This document shows positions 9,246-17,169 of a DNA stretch of 64,000 bases, in pieces (positions within the stretch are counted from its first letter, which is position 1; each line of letters starts with the position of its first letter). Location: NCBI RefSeq assembly GCF_008801605.1, contig NZ_VZPJ01000005.1:1-64000 (forward strand), in the 5' to 3' direction. The notes beneath the pieces are model-generated. The model was not told the DNA's origin, made no database searches, and saw nothing but the letters and a program-made list of their open reading frames with translations. The position numbers were made by a program, and so were the translations under genes. This DNA is from Pseudomonas brassicacearum subsp. brassicacearum. Lineage in GTDB: Bacteria; Pseudomonadota; Gammaproteobacteria; Pseudomonadales; Pseudomonadaceae.

Positions 9246-11948
9246 ATGCCGCAGGTGGATCCCGAACTCTTCGACCGCGGCCAGTTCCAGGCTGAACTGG
9301 CCCTGAAGGCAAGCCCCATCTCGGCGTTCAAGAAGGCGATCCGCCAGGCCCACGAAGTGCTCGACCAGCGCTTTCGCAGTGGCCGGGACATTCGGCGGCT
9401 GATCGAGGACCGCGCCTGGTTCGTCGATAACATCCTGCAAAAGGCCTGGGAGCAGTTCAACTGGAGCGAGGATGCCGACATCGCGCTGGTCGCGGTCGGC
9501 GGCTACGGGCGCGGCGAACTGCACCCCTACTCCGACATCGATCTGCTGATCCTGCTCGACAGCGCCGATCATGAAGTTTTCCGTGACTCCATCGAACGGT
9601 TCCTGACGCTGCTGTGGGACATCGGCCTGGAAGTCGGCCAGAGCGTGCGTTCGGTGCAGGAATGCGCCGACGAGGCCCGCGCCGACCTGACGGTGATCAC
9701 CAACCTGATGGAAAGCCGCACCATTGCCGGCCCCGAGCACCTGCGCCAGCGCATGCTCGATGTCACCAGCACGGCGCACATGTGGCCCAGCAAGGACTTT
9801 TTCCTGGCCAAGCGCGCCGAGCAGAAGGCCCGCCACCACAAGTACAACGACACCGAATACAACCTGGAGCCCAACGTCAAGGGCTCGCCCGGCGGGCTGC
9901 GGGACATCCAGACGATCCTGTGGGTCGCCCGTCGCCAGTACGGTACGCTGAACCTGCGCGCCCTGGCCGGTGAAGGTTTCCTGGTGGAAAGCGAAAACGC
10001 CTTGCTGGCCTCGTCCCAGGAATTTCTGTGGAAGGTCCGCTACGCCCTGCACATGCTGGCCGGGCGCTCCGAGGACCGCCTGCTGTTCGACCATCAGCGC
10101 TCCATCGCCAGCCTGTTGGGTTTCGAAGGGCAGGATGCCAAGCAAACCATCGAAAACTTCATGCAGCAGTACTACCGCGTGGTGATGAGCATTGCCCAGC
10201 TCAGCGAATTGATCATCCAGCACTTCGAGGAAGTCATCCTCGCCCCCGAAGACGAAGAACCGCCGCAGCCGATCAACTCTCGTTTCCAACTGCACGACGG
10301 CTACATCGAGGCGCGCAACGCCAATGTATTCCGCCGCACGCCGTTCGCCATGCTGGAAATCTTCGTGCTCATGGCCCAGCAGCCGGAAATCAAGGGTGTA
10401 CGCGCCGACACCATTCGCCTGCTGCGGGAAAACCGTCACCTGATCGATGAAGACTTCCGCCACGACATCCGCAACACCAGCCTGTTCATCGAGTTGTTCA
10501 AGTGCAAGATCGGCGTGCACCGCAACCTGCGACGCATGAACCGCTACGGGATCCTCGGGCGTTATCTGCCGGAGTTCGGCTTCATCGTCGGGCAGATGCA
10601 ACATGACCTGTTCCACATCTACACGGTCGATGCCCACACCCTGAACCTGATCAAGCACCTGCGTAAGCTGCAGTACACCCAGGTGTCGGAGAAATTCCCG
10701 CTGGCCAGCAAGCTCATGGCCAAGTTGCCCAAGCCCGAACTGATCTACATGGCAGGGCTGTACCACGACATCGGCAAGGGCCGCCAAGGCGATCATTCCG
10801 AGATTGGTGCGGTGGATGCCGAGGCGTTCTGCCAGCGCCATCAACTGCCCCTGTGGGACAGCCGGCTGATCGTCTGGCTGGTGCAGAACCACCTGATGAT
10901 GTCCACCACCGCCCAGCGCAAGGACTTGTCCGACCCGCAGGTGATCCACGACTTCGCCCAGAACGTCGGCGATGAAACACGTCTGGATTACCTCTACGTG
11001 CTGACCGTGGCCGACATCAACGCCACCAATCCGACCCTGTGGAATTCCTGGCGCGCCAGTCTGTTGCGCCAGCTCTACACCGAGACCAAGCGCGCCTTGC
11101 GCCGCGGCCTGGAAAACCCGGTGGACCGCGAAGAGCAGATCCGTCGCACCCAAAGCGCAGCCCTGGACATCCTGGTGCGCGGCGGCACCGATCCGGACGA
11201 CGTCGAGCAGCTCTGGTCGCAACTGGGCGATGACTATTTCCTGCGCCATACCGCCGGCGACGTGGCCTGGCACAGCGACGCGATCCTCCAGCAACCGGCC
11301 GATGGCGGGCCGCTGGTGCTGATCAAGGAAACCACCCAGCGCGAGTTCGAAGGTGGCACGCAGATCTTCATCTACGCCCCGGACCAGCACGACTTCTTCG
11401 CCGTGACCGTGGCGGCGATGGACCAGCTCAACCTCAACATTCACGACGCCCGGGTCATTACCTCCAGCAGCCAGTTCACCCTCGACACCTACATCGTGCT
11501 CGACACCGACGGCGACTCGATTGGCGATAACCCGGCGCGGGTCAAGCAGATCCGCGACGGCCTGACCGAAGCCCTGCGCAACCCGGCGGACTACCCGACC
11601 ATCATCCAGCGCCGGGTGCCGCGCCAGCTCAAGCACTTCGCCTTCGCGCCGCAGGTGACGATCCACAACGACGCCCAGCGCCAGGTCACCGTGCTGGAGC
11701 TCAGCGCTCCGGACCGCCCGGGCCTGCTGGCGCGGATCGGCCATATTTTCCTGGAGTTCGACCTGTCGCTGCAAAACGCCAAGATCGCCACCCTCGGCGA
11801 ACGGGTGGAAGACGTCTTCTTCATCACCGACGCACATAACCAGCCGCTGTCCGATCCGCAGCTGTGCAGCCGCTTGCAGGAAGCGATCGTGCAGCATTTG
11901 AGCGTCAACCAGGAACCCGATGCTCACATGACACGTATCAGCATCTGA
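9246..11948 (+). CDS. glnD: Bifunctional uridylyltransferase / uridylyl-removing enzyme GlnD
   Basis: Nitrogen sensor that uridylylates PII (GlnB/GlnK) when glutamine is low and removes UMP when it is high. It is 900 residues long, the full family length. The nucleotidyltransferase motif [17 protein letters not shown] is at about residues 85-101. The HD hydrolase motif [13 protein letters not shown] is near 505. Two C-terminal ACT domains for glutamine binding start near 708 ([15 protein letters not shown]) and 815 ([16 protein letters not shown]). All catalytic motifs are intact. A long open frame on the opposite strand is a codon-bias shadow. Confidence 0.98.
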   Translation: MPQVDPELFDRGQFQAELALKASPISAFKKAIRQAHEVLDQRFRSGRDIRRLIEDRAWFVDNILQKAWEQFNWSEDADIALVAVGGYGRGELHPYSDIDLLILLDSADHEVFRDSIERFLTLLWDIGLEVGQSVRSVQECADEARADLTVITNLMESRTIAGPEHLRQRMLDVTSTAHMWPSKDFFLAKRAEQKARHHKYNDTEYNLEPNVKGSPGGLRDIQTILWVARRQYGTLNLRALAGEGFLVESENALLASSQEFLWKVRYALHMLAGRSEDRLLFDHQRSIASLLGFEGQDAKQTIENFMQQYYRVVMSIAQLSELIIQHFEEVILAPEDEEPPQPINSRFQLHDGYIEARNANVFRRTPFAMLEIFVLMAQQPEIKGVRADTIRLLRENRHLIDEDFRHDIRNTSLFIELFKCKIGVHRNLRRMNRYGILGRYLPEFGFIVGQMQHDLFHIYTVDAHTLNLIKHLRKLQYTQVSEKFPLASKLMAKLPKPELIYMAGLYHDIGKGRQGDHSEIGAVDAEAFCQRHQLPLWDSRLIVWLVQNHLMMSTTAQRKDLSDPQVIHDFAQNVGDETRLDYLYVLTVADINATNPTLWNSWRASLLRQLYTETKRALRRGLENPVDREEQIRRTQSAALDILVRGGTDPDDVEQLWSQLGDDYFLRHTAGDVAWHSDAILQQPADGGPLVLIKETTQREFEGGTQIFIYAPDQHDFFAVTVAAMDQLNLNIHDARVITSSSQFTLDTYIVLDTDGDSIGDNPARVKQIRDGLTEALRNPADYPTIIQRRVPRQLKHFAFAPQVTIHNDAQRQVTVLELSAPDRPGLLARIGHIFLEFDLSLQNAKIATLGERVEDVFFITDAHNQPLSDPQLCSRLQEAIVQHLSVNQEPDAHMTRISI

Positions 11949-11964
11949 ACGAACAATCTCCCTC

Positions 11965-12054
11965 TGTGGGAGCGAGCTTGCTCGCGATAGCGACGGAGCA
12001 TCCAGCATTGATGCTGCCTGACTCACCGCCATCGCGAGCAAGCTCGCTCCCACA
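11965..12054. repeat. REPIN between glnD and dapC
   Basis: Facing REP units TGTGGGAGCGAGCTTGCTCG and CGAGCAAGCTCGCTCCCACA enclose about 45 nt. It fills most of the glnD-dapC gap and could fold into a long hairpin in a transcript. Confidence 0.9.
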
Positions 12055-12084
12055 AGGACCGCGCCCACATTGACGAGGCCCTTG

Positions 12085-13284
12085 ATGAACAACGCTCTGA
12101 ACCAGCTCCAGCCCTACCCGTTCGAAAAGCTCCGCGCCTTGCTTGGCAGCGTCACGCCCAACCCGGACAAACGCCCGATCGCCCTGTCCATCGGCGAACC
12201 CAAGCATCGCTCGCCCAGCTTCGTGGCTGAGGCCCTGGCCAGCAATCTGGAAAAGATGGCGGTCTACCCGACCACCCTCGGCATCCCCGAGTTGCGTGAG
12301 GCCATCACCGGTTGGTGCGAGCGCCGCTTCAACGTGCCAAACGGCTGGCTGGACCCGGCGCGCCATGTGCTGCCGGTCAATGGCACCCGTGAAGCCCTGT
12401 TCGCTTTCACCCAGACCGTAGTCAACCGTGGCGACGACGCCCTGGTGGTCAGCCCGAACCCGTTCTATCAGATCTACGAAGGCGCGGCGTTCCTGGCCGG
12501 GGCCAAGCCGCACTACCTGCCGTGCCTGGACGCGAACGGCTTCAATCCGGATTTCGATGCGGTATCGCCGGACATCTGGAAACGCTGCCAGATCCTGTTC
12601 CTGTGCTCCCCTGGCAACCCGACCGGCGCGCTGATCCCGGTGGATGTACTGAAGAAACTCATCGCCCTGGCTGACGAATATGACTTCGTCATCGCCGCGG
12701 ACGAGTGCTACAGCGAACTGTACTTCGACGAACAAACCCCGCCGCCGGGGCTGCTCAGCGCCTGCGTCGAACTCGGTCGCAAGGATTTCAAGCGCTGCGT
12801 GGTGTTCCACAGCCTGTCCAAACGCTCCAACCTGCCGGGCCTGCGTTCCGGTTTCGTCGCTGGCGACGCGGACATCCTCAAGGGTTTCCTGCTGTACCGC
12901 ACCTACCATGGCTGCGCGATGCCGGTTCAGACCCAACTGGCGAGCATTGCCGCGTGGAACGACGAAGTGCACGTACGCGCCAACCGCGCGCTGTACCGGG
13001 AGAAATTCGACGCGGTGCTGGAGATCCTCAGCCCGGTGCTGGACGTGCAACGCCCCGATGGCAGCTTCTACCTGTGGCCGAACGTGGCGGGCGACGATGC
13101 GGCGTTCTGCCGGGACCTGTTCGAACAGGAACACGTGACGGTCGTGCCGGGCTCCTACCTGTCCCGCGACGTGGACGGCGTCAACCCAGGCGCCGGGCGC
13201 GTGCGCATGGCCTTGGTTGCGCCATTGGCTGAATGCGTGGAAGCGGCCGAGCGGATTCGCGCGTTCATCCAACGTCGGGGTTAA
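12085..13284 (+). CDS. dapC: Succinyldiaminopimelate transaminase
   Basis: Class I PLP aminotransferase that makes N-succinyl-LL-2,6-diaminopimelate in the succinylase route to lysine and peptidoglycan. It has 399 residues from the ATG at 12085 (MNNALNQLQPYPFEKL); five more residues are open upstream but lack a ribosome site. IALSIGEPKHRSP opens the domain, VNGTREALFAF binds the cofactor phosphate region, CSPGNPTGALIP is the fold signature, and the PLP lysine lies in HSLSKRSNLPGLRSGF. dapD and dapE, its pathway partners, are at 19 and 23 kb. Confidence 0.95.
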   Translation: MNNALNQLQPYPFEKLRALLGSVTPNPDKRPIALSIGEPKHRSPSFVAEALASNLEKMAVYPTTLGIPELREAITGWCERRFNVPNGWLDPARHVLPVNGTREALFAFTQTVVNRGDDALVVSPNPFYQIYEGAAFLAGAKPHYLPCLDANGFNPDFDAVSPDIWKRCQILFLCSPGNPTGALIPVDVLKKLIALADEYDFVIAADECYSELYFDEQTPPPGLLSACVELGRKDFKRCVVFHSLSKRSNLPGLRSGFVAGDADILKGFLLYRTYHGCAMPVQTQLASIAAWNDEVHVRANRALYREKFDAVLEILSPVLDVQRPDGSFYLWPNVAGDDAAFCRDLFEQEHVTVVPGSYLSRDVDGVNPGAGRVRMALVAPLAECVEAAERIRAFIQRRG

Positions 13285-13294
13285 TCACCCCATC

Positions 13295-13380
13295 GATCGT
13301 TCCCACGCTCTGCGTCACCTCCCCGAAGCGGAACGCGGAGCGTCCCTGGCGGCATTCCCACGCGGAGCGTGGGAACGATC
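13295..13380. repeat. GATCGTTCCCACGCTC-type palindromic repeat, left of the HigBA pair
   Basis: Begins GATCGTTCCCACGCTCTGCG and ends CGCGGAGCGTGGGAACGATC, so the two ends are inverted copies. The same family recurs at 39977, 40111 and 50046 and in a variant form at 14197. It is distinct from the GTGGGAGC REP family. Confidence 0.8.
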
Positions 13381-13423
13381 CATAACACCGCCTCCCCTGT
13401 ACAAATCTTCAGTAACGCCCAGG

Positions 13424-13451
13424 TTGCGCAATGCACCTATTTCGGTACACT
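13424..13451 (+). promoter_or_regulatory. Candidate sigma-70 promoter of the toxin-antitoxin pair
   Basis: TTGCGC (13424-13429), a 16-nt spacer and TACACT (13446-13451) resemble -35 and -10 boxes. The toxin ATG begins only seven bases after the -10, so transcription from here would give a nearly leaderless message. No Shine-Dalgarno is seen before the ATG. Confidence 0.4.
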
Positions 13452-13457
13452 CCACTC

Positions 13458-13799
13458 ATGGTTGATATCGCCCCCATACTGAACGTACGTTTCTTCCGCA
13501 CAGACGCCGGGAATGAGCCTGTTCGCGAATGGCTGACTGACCTGCCTCGCGAGCATAGACGGATGATCGGAACTGACATCAAGACCGTTCAGATTGGTTG
13601 GCCTATAGGTATGCCGGTGGTTCGCAAGCTGGACACTGGGCTATGGGAGGTCAGAATTGACCTTGGAGATACCATCGCCCGCGTTCTCTTCACTGTGGTG
13701 GGCTCTGACATGGTTCTACTCCACGCTTTCATAAAGAAAAGTCAAAAAACGCCAACCACCGACATGGCAACCGCCAAGCAGCGCAAAGCAAGACTATGA
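13458..13799 (+). CDS. HigB/RelE-like toxin (phage-derived Gp49-like family)
   Basis: A 113-residue basic protein with the layout of Gp49-like HigB toxins, ribosome-dependent mRNA endonucleases. Typical pieces are VREWLTDLPREHRRMIG, then VVRKLDTGLWEVRIDL, IARVLFTVVGSDMVLLHAFIKKSQKTP, and a lysine/arginine-rich end. The ATG at 13458 fits the family start; an ATG at 13431 would add nine residues but lies upstream of the proposed -10 box. The toxin comes first and the antitoxin 10 nt later, the HigBA order. The pair is flanked on both sides by palindromic repeats and looks like an inserted module. Family assigned by motif reading, not by search. Confidence 0.8.
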   Translation: MVDIAPILNVRFFRTDAGNEPVREWLTDLPREHRRMIGTDIKTVQIGWPIGMPVVRKLDTGLWEVRIDLGDTIARVLFTVVGSDMVLLHAFIKKSQKTPTTDMATAKQRKARL

Positions 13800-13809
13800 G
13801 GCACAGCAA

Positions 13810-14112
13810 ATGAACAAGCACATCGGATCTGATTTTGACGACTTCCTCGCCGAGCAAGGTATCGCCGAAGAAGTTTCCGCAGCTGCGCTCAAACGCGTTA
13901 TTGCCTGGCAGATTGCCGAAGCAATGAGGCTTCAGAAAGTGACCAAAAAAGCCTTGGCACAGCGGATGCACACCAGTCGCACTGCTGTTGATCGTGCGCT
14001 GGATCAGAACGATGCGGGAATGACGCTGGCAACACTTGCCAGCGCAGCGCGTGCGTTGGGTCAGAGGGTGGAAGTACGGTTGGTGCCCGAGCAGGAAGAG
14101 GCCCACGCCTAA
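13810..14112 (+). CDS. HigA-like antitoxin, helix-turn-helix
   Basis: A 100-residue protein with a Cro/C1-type helix-turn-helix in its middle (LQKVTKKALAQRMHTSRTAV, about residues 40-60). The N-terminal segment (FDDFLAEQGIAEEVSAAALK) probably wraps the toxin. It ends in a charged tail, EQEEAHA. A GAGG ribosome site lies eight bases before the ATG. It follows the toxin gene by 10 nt and likely neutralises it and represses the shared promoter. This role is inferred from gene pairing and domain type. Confidence 0.8.
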   Translation: MNKHIGSDFDDFLAEQGIAEEVSAAALKRVIAWQIAEAMRLQKVTKKALAQRMHTSRTAVDRALDQNDAGMTLATLASAARALGQRVEVRLVPEQEEAHA

Positions 14113-14196
14113 GCGCTGCTGTGGCGAGGGGATTTATCCCCGCTGGGCTGCGTAGCGGCCCCTGAAGCAGTCAACTCAATCTGCCTGACGTATTCC

Positions 14197-14235
14197 GTTT
14201 GAACCTTCCCACGCTCTGCGTGGGAAGGTTCAAAC
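14197..14235. repeat. Perfect 18-bp stem, variant of the GATCGTTCCCACGC repeat
   Basis: GTTTGAACCTTCCCACGC (14197-14214) and GCGTGGGAAGGTTCAAAC (14218-14235) are exact inverse complements around a TCT loop. The core CTTCCCACGCTCTGCGTGGGAAG matches the repeat family at 13295 and 50046, but the outer bases differ in both arms together, so pairing is kept. Confidence 0.8.
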
Positions 14236-14248
14236 ACCACAAATCCCC

Positions 14249-14275
14249 TGTGGGAGCAAAGCTTGCTCGCGATGA
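14249..14275 (+). repeat. Single REP unit
   Basis: One copy of TGTGGGAGCAAAGCTTGCTCGCGAT without a facing partner, just beyond the stop of the DUF6124 gene. It looks like half of a REPIN. Confidence 0.7.
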
Positions 14276-14292
14276 GGTCGGCACTTATTACA

Positions 14293-14652
14293 TCAAGTCC
14301 GAAGCTCTACCCGGTCCAGGCACTTGTTCGCCAACAACATCCCCAACTCAATCATCTGGGCCACCCCCAATGCTACATGTCGTCGCGAGCCGTCCTGATC
14401 GAAGGCAAGGTCGTTGAGCATTGCATTGGCCGAAGCCAGGGTTTCACTGAGGTTGGCCAGCAACACTTCGGTGTCGATACCTTCAGCCACAGTGAATAAC
14501 TGTACCGAGGGCTTGGGTTCTGACTTGCTGTCGTCAGGTTTGAGGTATTGATCCAGCACACGGTCAGCGGCCTCTTGCAGCTTTTCGGGTGCGTAATCGC
14601 CGTAAGGGAAAGTGGAGGCCGGCTTTGGAGGATTGGGAGTTTCTTTGATCAT
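14293..14652 (-). CDS. DUF6124 (formerly DUF3077) family protein
   Basis: A 119-residue soluble protein of unknown function, of a type common in fluorescent pseudomonads. The typical pattern is a proline-rich start (MIKETPNPP), a helix with ALD/VLDQYL, the segment TVAEGIDTEVLLANLSETLA, and SRRHVALGVAQMIELG. The ATG at 14652 has an AGGAG Shine-Dalgarno eight bases upstream. That ribosome site lies inside a 10-nt segment exactly complementary to an upstream leader segment (see leader entry), so translation is probably controlled by RNA folding. Family assigned from memory of related sequences; the biochemical role is unknown. Confidence 0.8.
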   Translation of the reverse strand: MIKETPNPPKPASTFPYGDYAPEKLQEAADRVLDQYLKPDDSKSEPKPSVQLFTVAEGIDTEVLLANLSETLASANAMLNDLAFDQDGSRRHVALGVAQMIELGMLLANKCLDRVELRT

Positions 14653-14864
14653 GTTTATAGCTCCTAGAGAAGTGGGAGCCGCCACCGAGTCTTCTCACGG
14701 ACCGGAGGGTGGCAGCCGTACGCGGGGTGAGAATCCGAGCCTCTAGGAGCCCGGCCATGCCGAAGCATGCCCGCGCACAGCCGCCATAACATAATGCGCA
14801 GACGAAAAGCGCCTGCACTTTATATGGTCGACGCCTGCGCGCCTAGAGGAGTTCGGATTCTCAC
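14653..14864 (-). promoter_or_regulatory. Structured leader of the DUF6124 gene with two mutually exclusive stems
   Basis: Reading the minus strand 5' to 3': arm A (14864-14842), a 91-nt loop, arm B (14750-14727) and arm C (14698-14692 and 14669-14660). A and B pair over 12 bp (GTGAGAATCCGA with TCGGATTCTCAC) plus 7 bp (CTCTAGG with CCTAGAG). B can instead pair with C over a perfect 10 bp (GCTCCTAGAG with CTCTAGGAGC) plus 7 bp (GTGAGAA with TTCTCAC). C contains the AGGAG ribosome site, so the B-C fold would block translation and the A-B fold would free it. The pairings are read directly; the switch mechanism is inference. Confidence 0.6.
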
Positions 14865-15115
14865 GTCCGGTCGCTGAATTGGCAGCGACACCCAGAGGCT
14901 AGAGCTCTCGCTTCCGACGGACAACCTTAAAAACTTGTCGGAAACTTCGGCGCGTCTGACAGACCACGATCACTTGCTCAGACAAGAAAAGAAATAAAAC
15001 GCACCTCCATAAAGCAAGCCATTGATTTCACTGGTTAAGCACCTCAACAGATCTCACACAGCCCTGTTTCAAGAATCAAGCTGGCTTGAATTCGTTATTA
15101 CCGGCAGCCATGATC

Positions 15116-15241
15116 GCCCCGTCACCAGTGAACGCTGGCAGGAGTCTGGGTCCCTCTTCGGGTTGACCCAGCCACGCAGACGGGGCCAAGCAAGCTCAGT
15201 TGCGTGTCGATTGAAGCCGCCTTCGGGCGGCTTTGCTTTTT
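15116..15241 (+). ncRNA. Candidate structured small RNA ending in an intrinsic terminator
   Basis: An outer stem GCCCCGTC (15116-15123) / GACGGGGC (15179-15186) closes a junction with two inner hairpins: CCAG/CTGG (15125-15138) and CTGGGTC/GACCCAG (15146-15171). After a linker of about 27 nt comes a terminator, AAGCCGCC-TTCG-GGCGGCTT, then TGCTTTTT. There is no convincing open frame on the plus strand, and the terminator polarity points to a plus-strand transcript. No clear -35/-10 was found upstream, so the 5' end is uncertain. I do not recognise it as a named Pseudomonas sRNA. Confidence 0.5.
15214..15241 (+). terminator. Intrinsic terminator of the candidate sRNA
   Basis: Eight-base-pair GC-rich stem AAGCCGCC/GGCGGCTT with a stable TTCG tetraloop and a TGCTTTTT tail on the plus strand. 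On the minus strand the hairpin lacks a T run, so it does not look like the end of the antiporter gene. Confidence 0.75.
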
Positions 15242-15339
15242 ATGAGAACAAGGCACGCCGGGCTTTGTTGCGCCTGAAATGCCGAAGCTCCGCAAAGTGG
15301 TGGGATCTCCCCTCGCCACAAAGGGCCGGCGCATCATTG

Positions 15340-16986
15340 CTACTTACCCAACCCCAAATTCGCTTCAGCCAAATCCAACTCCCCCAGCACCTCACGCAAC
15401 ACATCATCCCCAATCTGATGATGACGACTGAGGCGATACAACTCCAACCGCTGCGCCCGGTAAGCCTTCAAGCGCAGCCGGCGTTCCAGCAGGTCCATTT
15501 CGAACGCCAGCGCCTGGGCTTCGGCGGAGTCGTTGAACACCTCCAACTGATGGCGATACTCAGACATCAGCCGCGCCTTGACCTCGGTCGCCAGCGCCGC
15601 CTGGGCCGCATCCGGCGTACTGGTCGCTTCGGCCGGCTCCTCCACTTCCAGTGCATGAATCGCCGCTTCAGCGGTTTTGCGCCAGGCCTCGCGAACTTCG
15701 TTGCGACGCTTGTCATCGGGGCTCTTCTCGATGCCACGCAGCAGCAGTGGCAAGGCAATGCAGGCCGCAATCAGCGACAGCAGAATCACCCCGGCGGCAA
15801 TGAAGATCAGCAAGTCGCGCTCCGGGAATTCAACACCAGCGCTTAACAACAACGGTACCGACAACACCCCCGCCAACGTCACCGCCCCGCGCACACCGCC
15901 GAAGGTCAGCAACCAGCAGGAACGCGCCGTCGGCACCAGGGTCAACTCGCCCTTGCCGCGCCAGCGGCGCAACAGCCCGGATACGCGCCAGATGCTTTGT
16001 ACCCAGACAAACCGCAGCACCAACAACACCAGGAAAATCGCCACCACGTCCAGGCAGCGATAGAACAACGCTGGCCACAACGTCGGCTCATGGCTGGTCA
16101 CCGCCTTGACGATGTCCGGCAGTTGCAAGCCCAGCAGCAGGAAGATCAAGCCATTGAAGGCAAATTCCAACAGCGACCAGACACTGCGATTGAGCAGACG
16201 CGTGCCGGTCTGGCGTGGCAGCAGGTCGAGCCAGCTCTGCATCATCCCCGCCGCCACCGCCGAGAGAATCCCCGAGGCGCCCAAGCGTTCAGCCAGCACA
16301 TAGGCCGCGAACGGCAGTAACAACATGAATACTACGTGGGTGGCCGGATCGTCCCAGCCCCGGGCAATCATCCAGGCCCGCAAGCGGCCCACTAGCCAAC
16401 TCAAAGCCACGCCTACCAGCAATCCACCAATCGCCACCAGGACAAAGGTCAGGCTCGCGCCCGCCAGGGAAAACACGCCGGTGATCGCCGCCGCCAGGGC
16501 GAACTTGAAGGTCACCAGGCCCGACGCATCGTTCATCAAGGCTTCGCCCTGGAGCATGTGCATCAACGGCGCGGGCAAGCGGTCCCGGGCAATCGCCGAG
16601 ACCGCCACGGCGTCGGTGGGTGACAGGACTGCAGCCAGGGCGAAGGCCACCGGCAACGGGATACCGGGCAGCAGCCAATGAATGAAATACCCCGCCCCAA
16701 CTACCGTAAACAGCACCAACCCCACCGCCAGCGTCAGGATCGGCCCGCGCAGGCGCCAGAGTTCACGCTTGGGCATGCGCCAACCATCGGAGAACAGCAG
16801 CGGCGGCAGGAACAGAAACAGGAACAACTCGGGATCAAGCGCCACATGCAGCCCCAGCGAGGGCCAGGCCAGCACGGCGCCAGCACCAATCTGCACCAGG
16901 GGCAACGGCAGCGGGATCAACCGTCCGATCAGGCGCGACACGCCCACCAGCATCAACAGGATCAGGACGGTATAGGCGCTTTGCAT
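15340..16986 (-). CDS. CPA1-family Na+/H+ antiporter
   Basis: Inner-membrane cation/proton exchanger of 548 residues, with about a dozen hydrophobic segments followed by a cytoplasmic tail of about 150 charged residues rich in E and R. Conserved transport motifs are LSPTDAVAVSAIARDRLP and LQGEALMNDASGLVTFKFAL, the latter holding the ion-binding Asn-Asp pair of the NhaP/YjcE group. Start ATG at 16986 (MQSAYTVLILLMLVGV); 31 extra upstream codons are open but polar and unlikely. A gene of this type follows dapC in other pseudomonads. Likely role in pH or sodium tolerance, inferred from family. Confidence 0.9.
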   Translation of the reverse strand: MQSAYTVLILLMLVGVSRLIGRLIPLPLPLVQIGAGAVLAWPSLGLHVALDPELFLFLFLPPLLFSDGWRMPKRELWRLRGPILTLAVGLVLFTVVGAGYFIHWLLPGIPLPVAFALAAVLSPTDAVAVSAIARDRLPAPLMHMLQGEALMNDASGLVTFKFALAAAITGVFSLAGASLTFVLVAIGGLLVGVALSWLVGRLRAWMIARGWDDPATHVVFMLLLPFAAYVLAERLGASGILSAVAAGMMQSWLDLLPRQTGTRLLNRSVWSLLEFAFNGLIFLLLGLQLPDIVKAVTSHEPTLWPALFYRCLDVVAIFLVLLVLRFVWVQSIWRVSGLLRRWRGKGELTLVPTARSCWLLTFGGVRGAVTLAGVLSVPLLLSAGVEFPERDLLIFIAAGVILLSLIAACIALPLLLRGIEKSPDDKRRNEVREAWRKTAEAAIHALEVEEPAEATSTPDAAQAALATEVKARLMSEYRHQLEVFNDSAEAQALAFEMDLLERRLRLKAYRAQRLELYRLSRHHQIGDDVLREVLGELDLAEANLGLGK

Positions 16987-17169
16987 AACGGACTTCCAAT
17001 GACAGCCATACACATCTGCGGCAACAGCTGGCCGGTGAAGTGCCATATTAACTGCCACGGTGAACCGCTGCCTTTGCACATTGGTCGCACCTCAGCGGCG
17101 TCAATGCGCAGGCGCCCCTTGGCCGCTCCCAACCTCCACGCGGCAGGAGCGACCGACGACTATCCGACG

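Noticed and set aside
9243..12092. 949-residue open frame antisense to glnD
   Set aside because: It mirrors glnD almost exactly, has low-complexity composition (VLQ, AGG, LRQ runs) and no family motif. High-GC third-position bias in glnD keeps the opposite frame open.
13729..14106. 125-residue open frame antisense to the antitoxin
   Set aside because: The opposite strand has a well-formed helix-turn-helix gene with ribosome site; this frame shows no recognisable pattern.
14564..14818. 84-residue minus-strand open frame across the DUF6124 leader
   Set aside because: It runs through the structured leader and out of frame into the DUF6124 gene; arginine/serine/cysteine-rich with no ribosome site.
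15116..15186. tRNA-like cloverleaf
   Set aside because: The outer stem and two arms recall a tRNA, but there is no T-loop TTCRA, no anticodon arm of the right size and no acceptor end; called a candidate sRNA instead.
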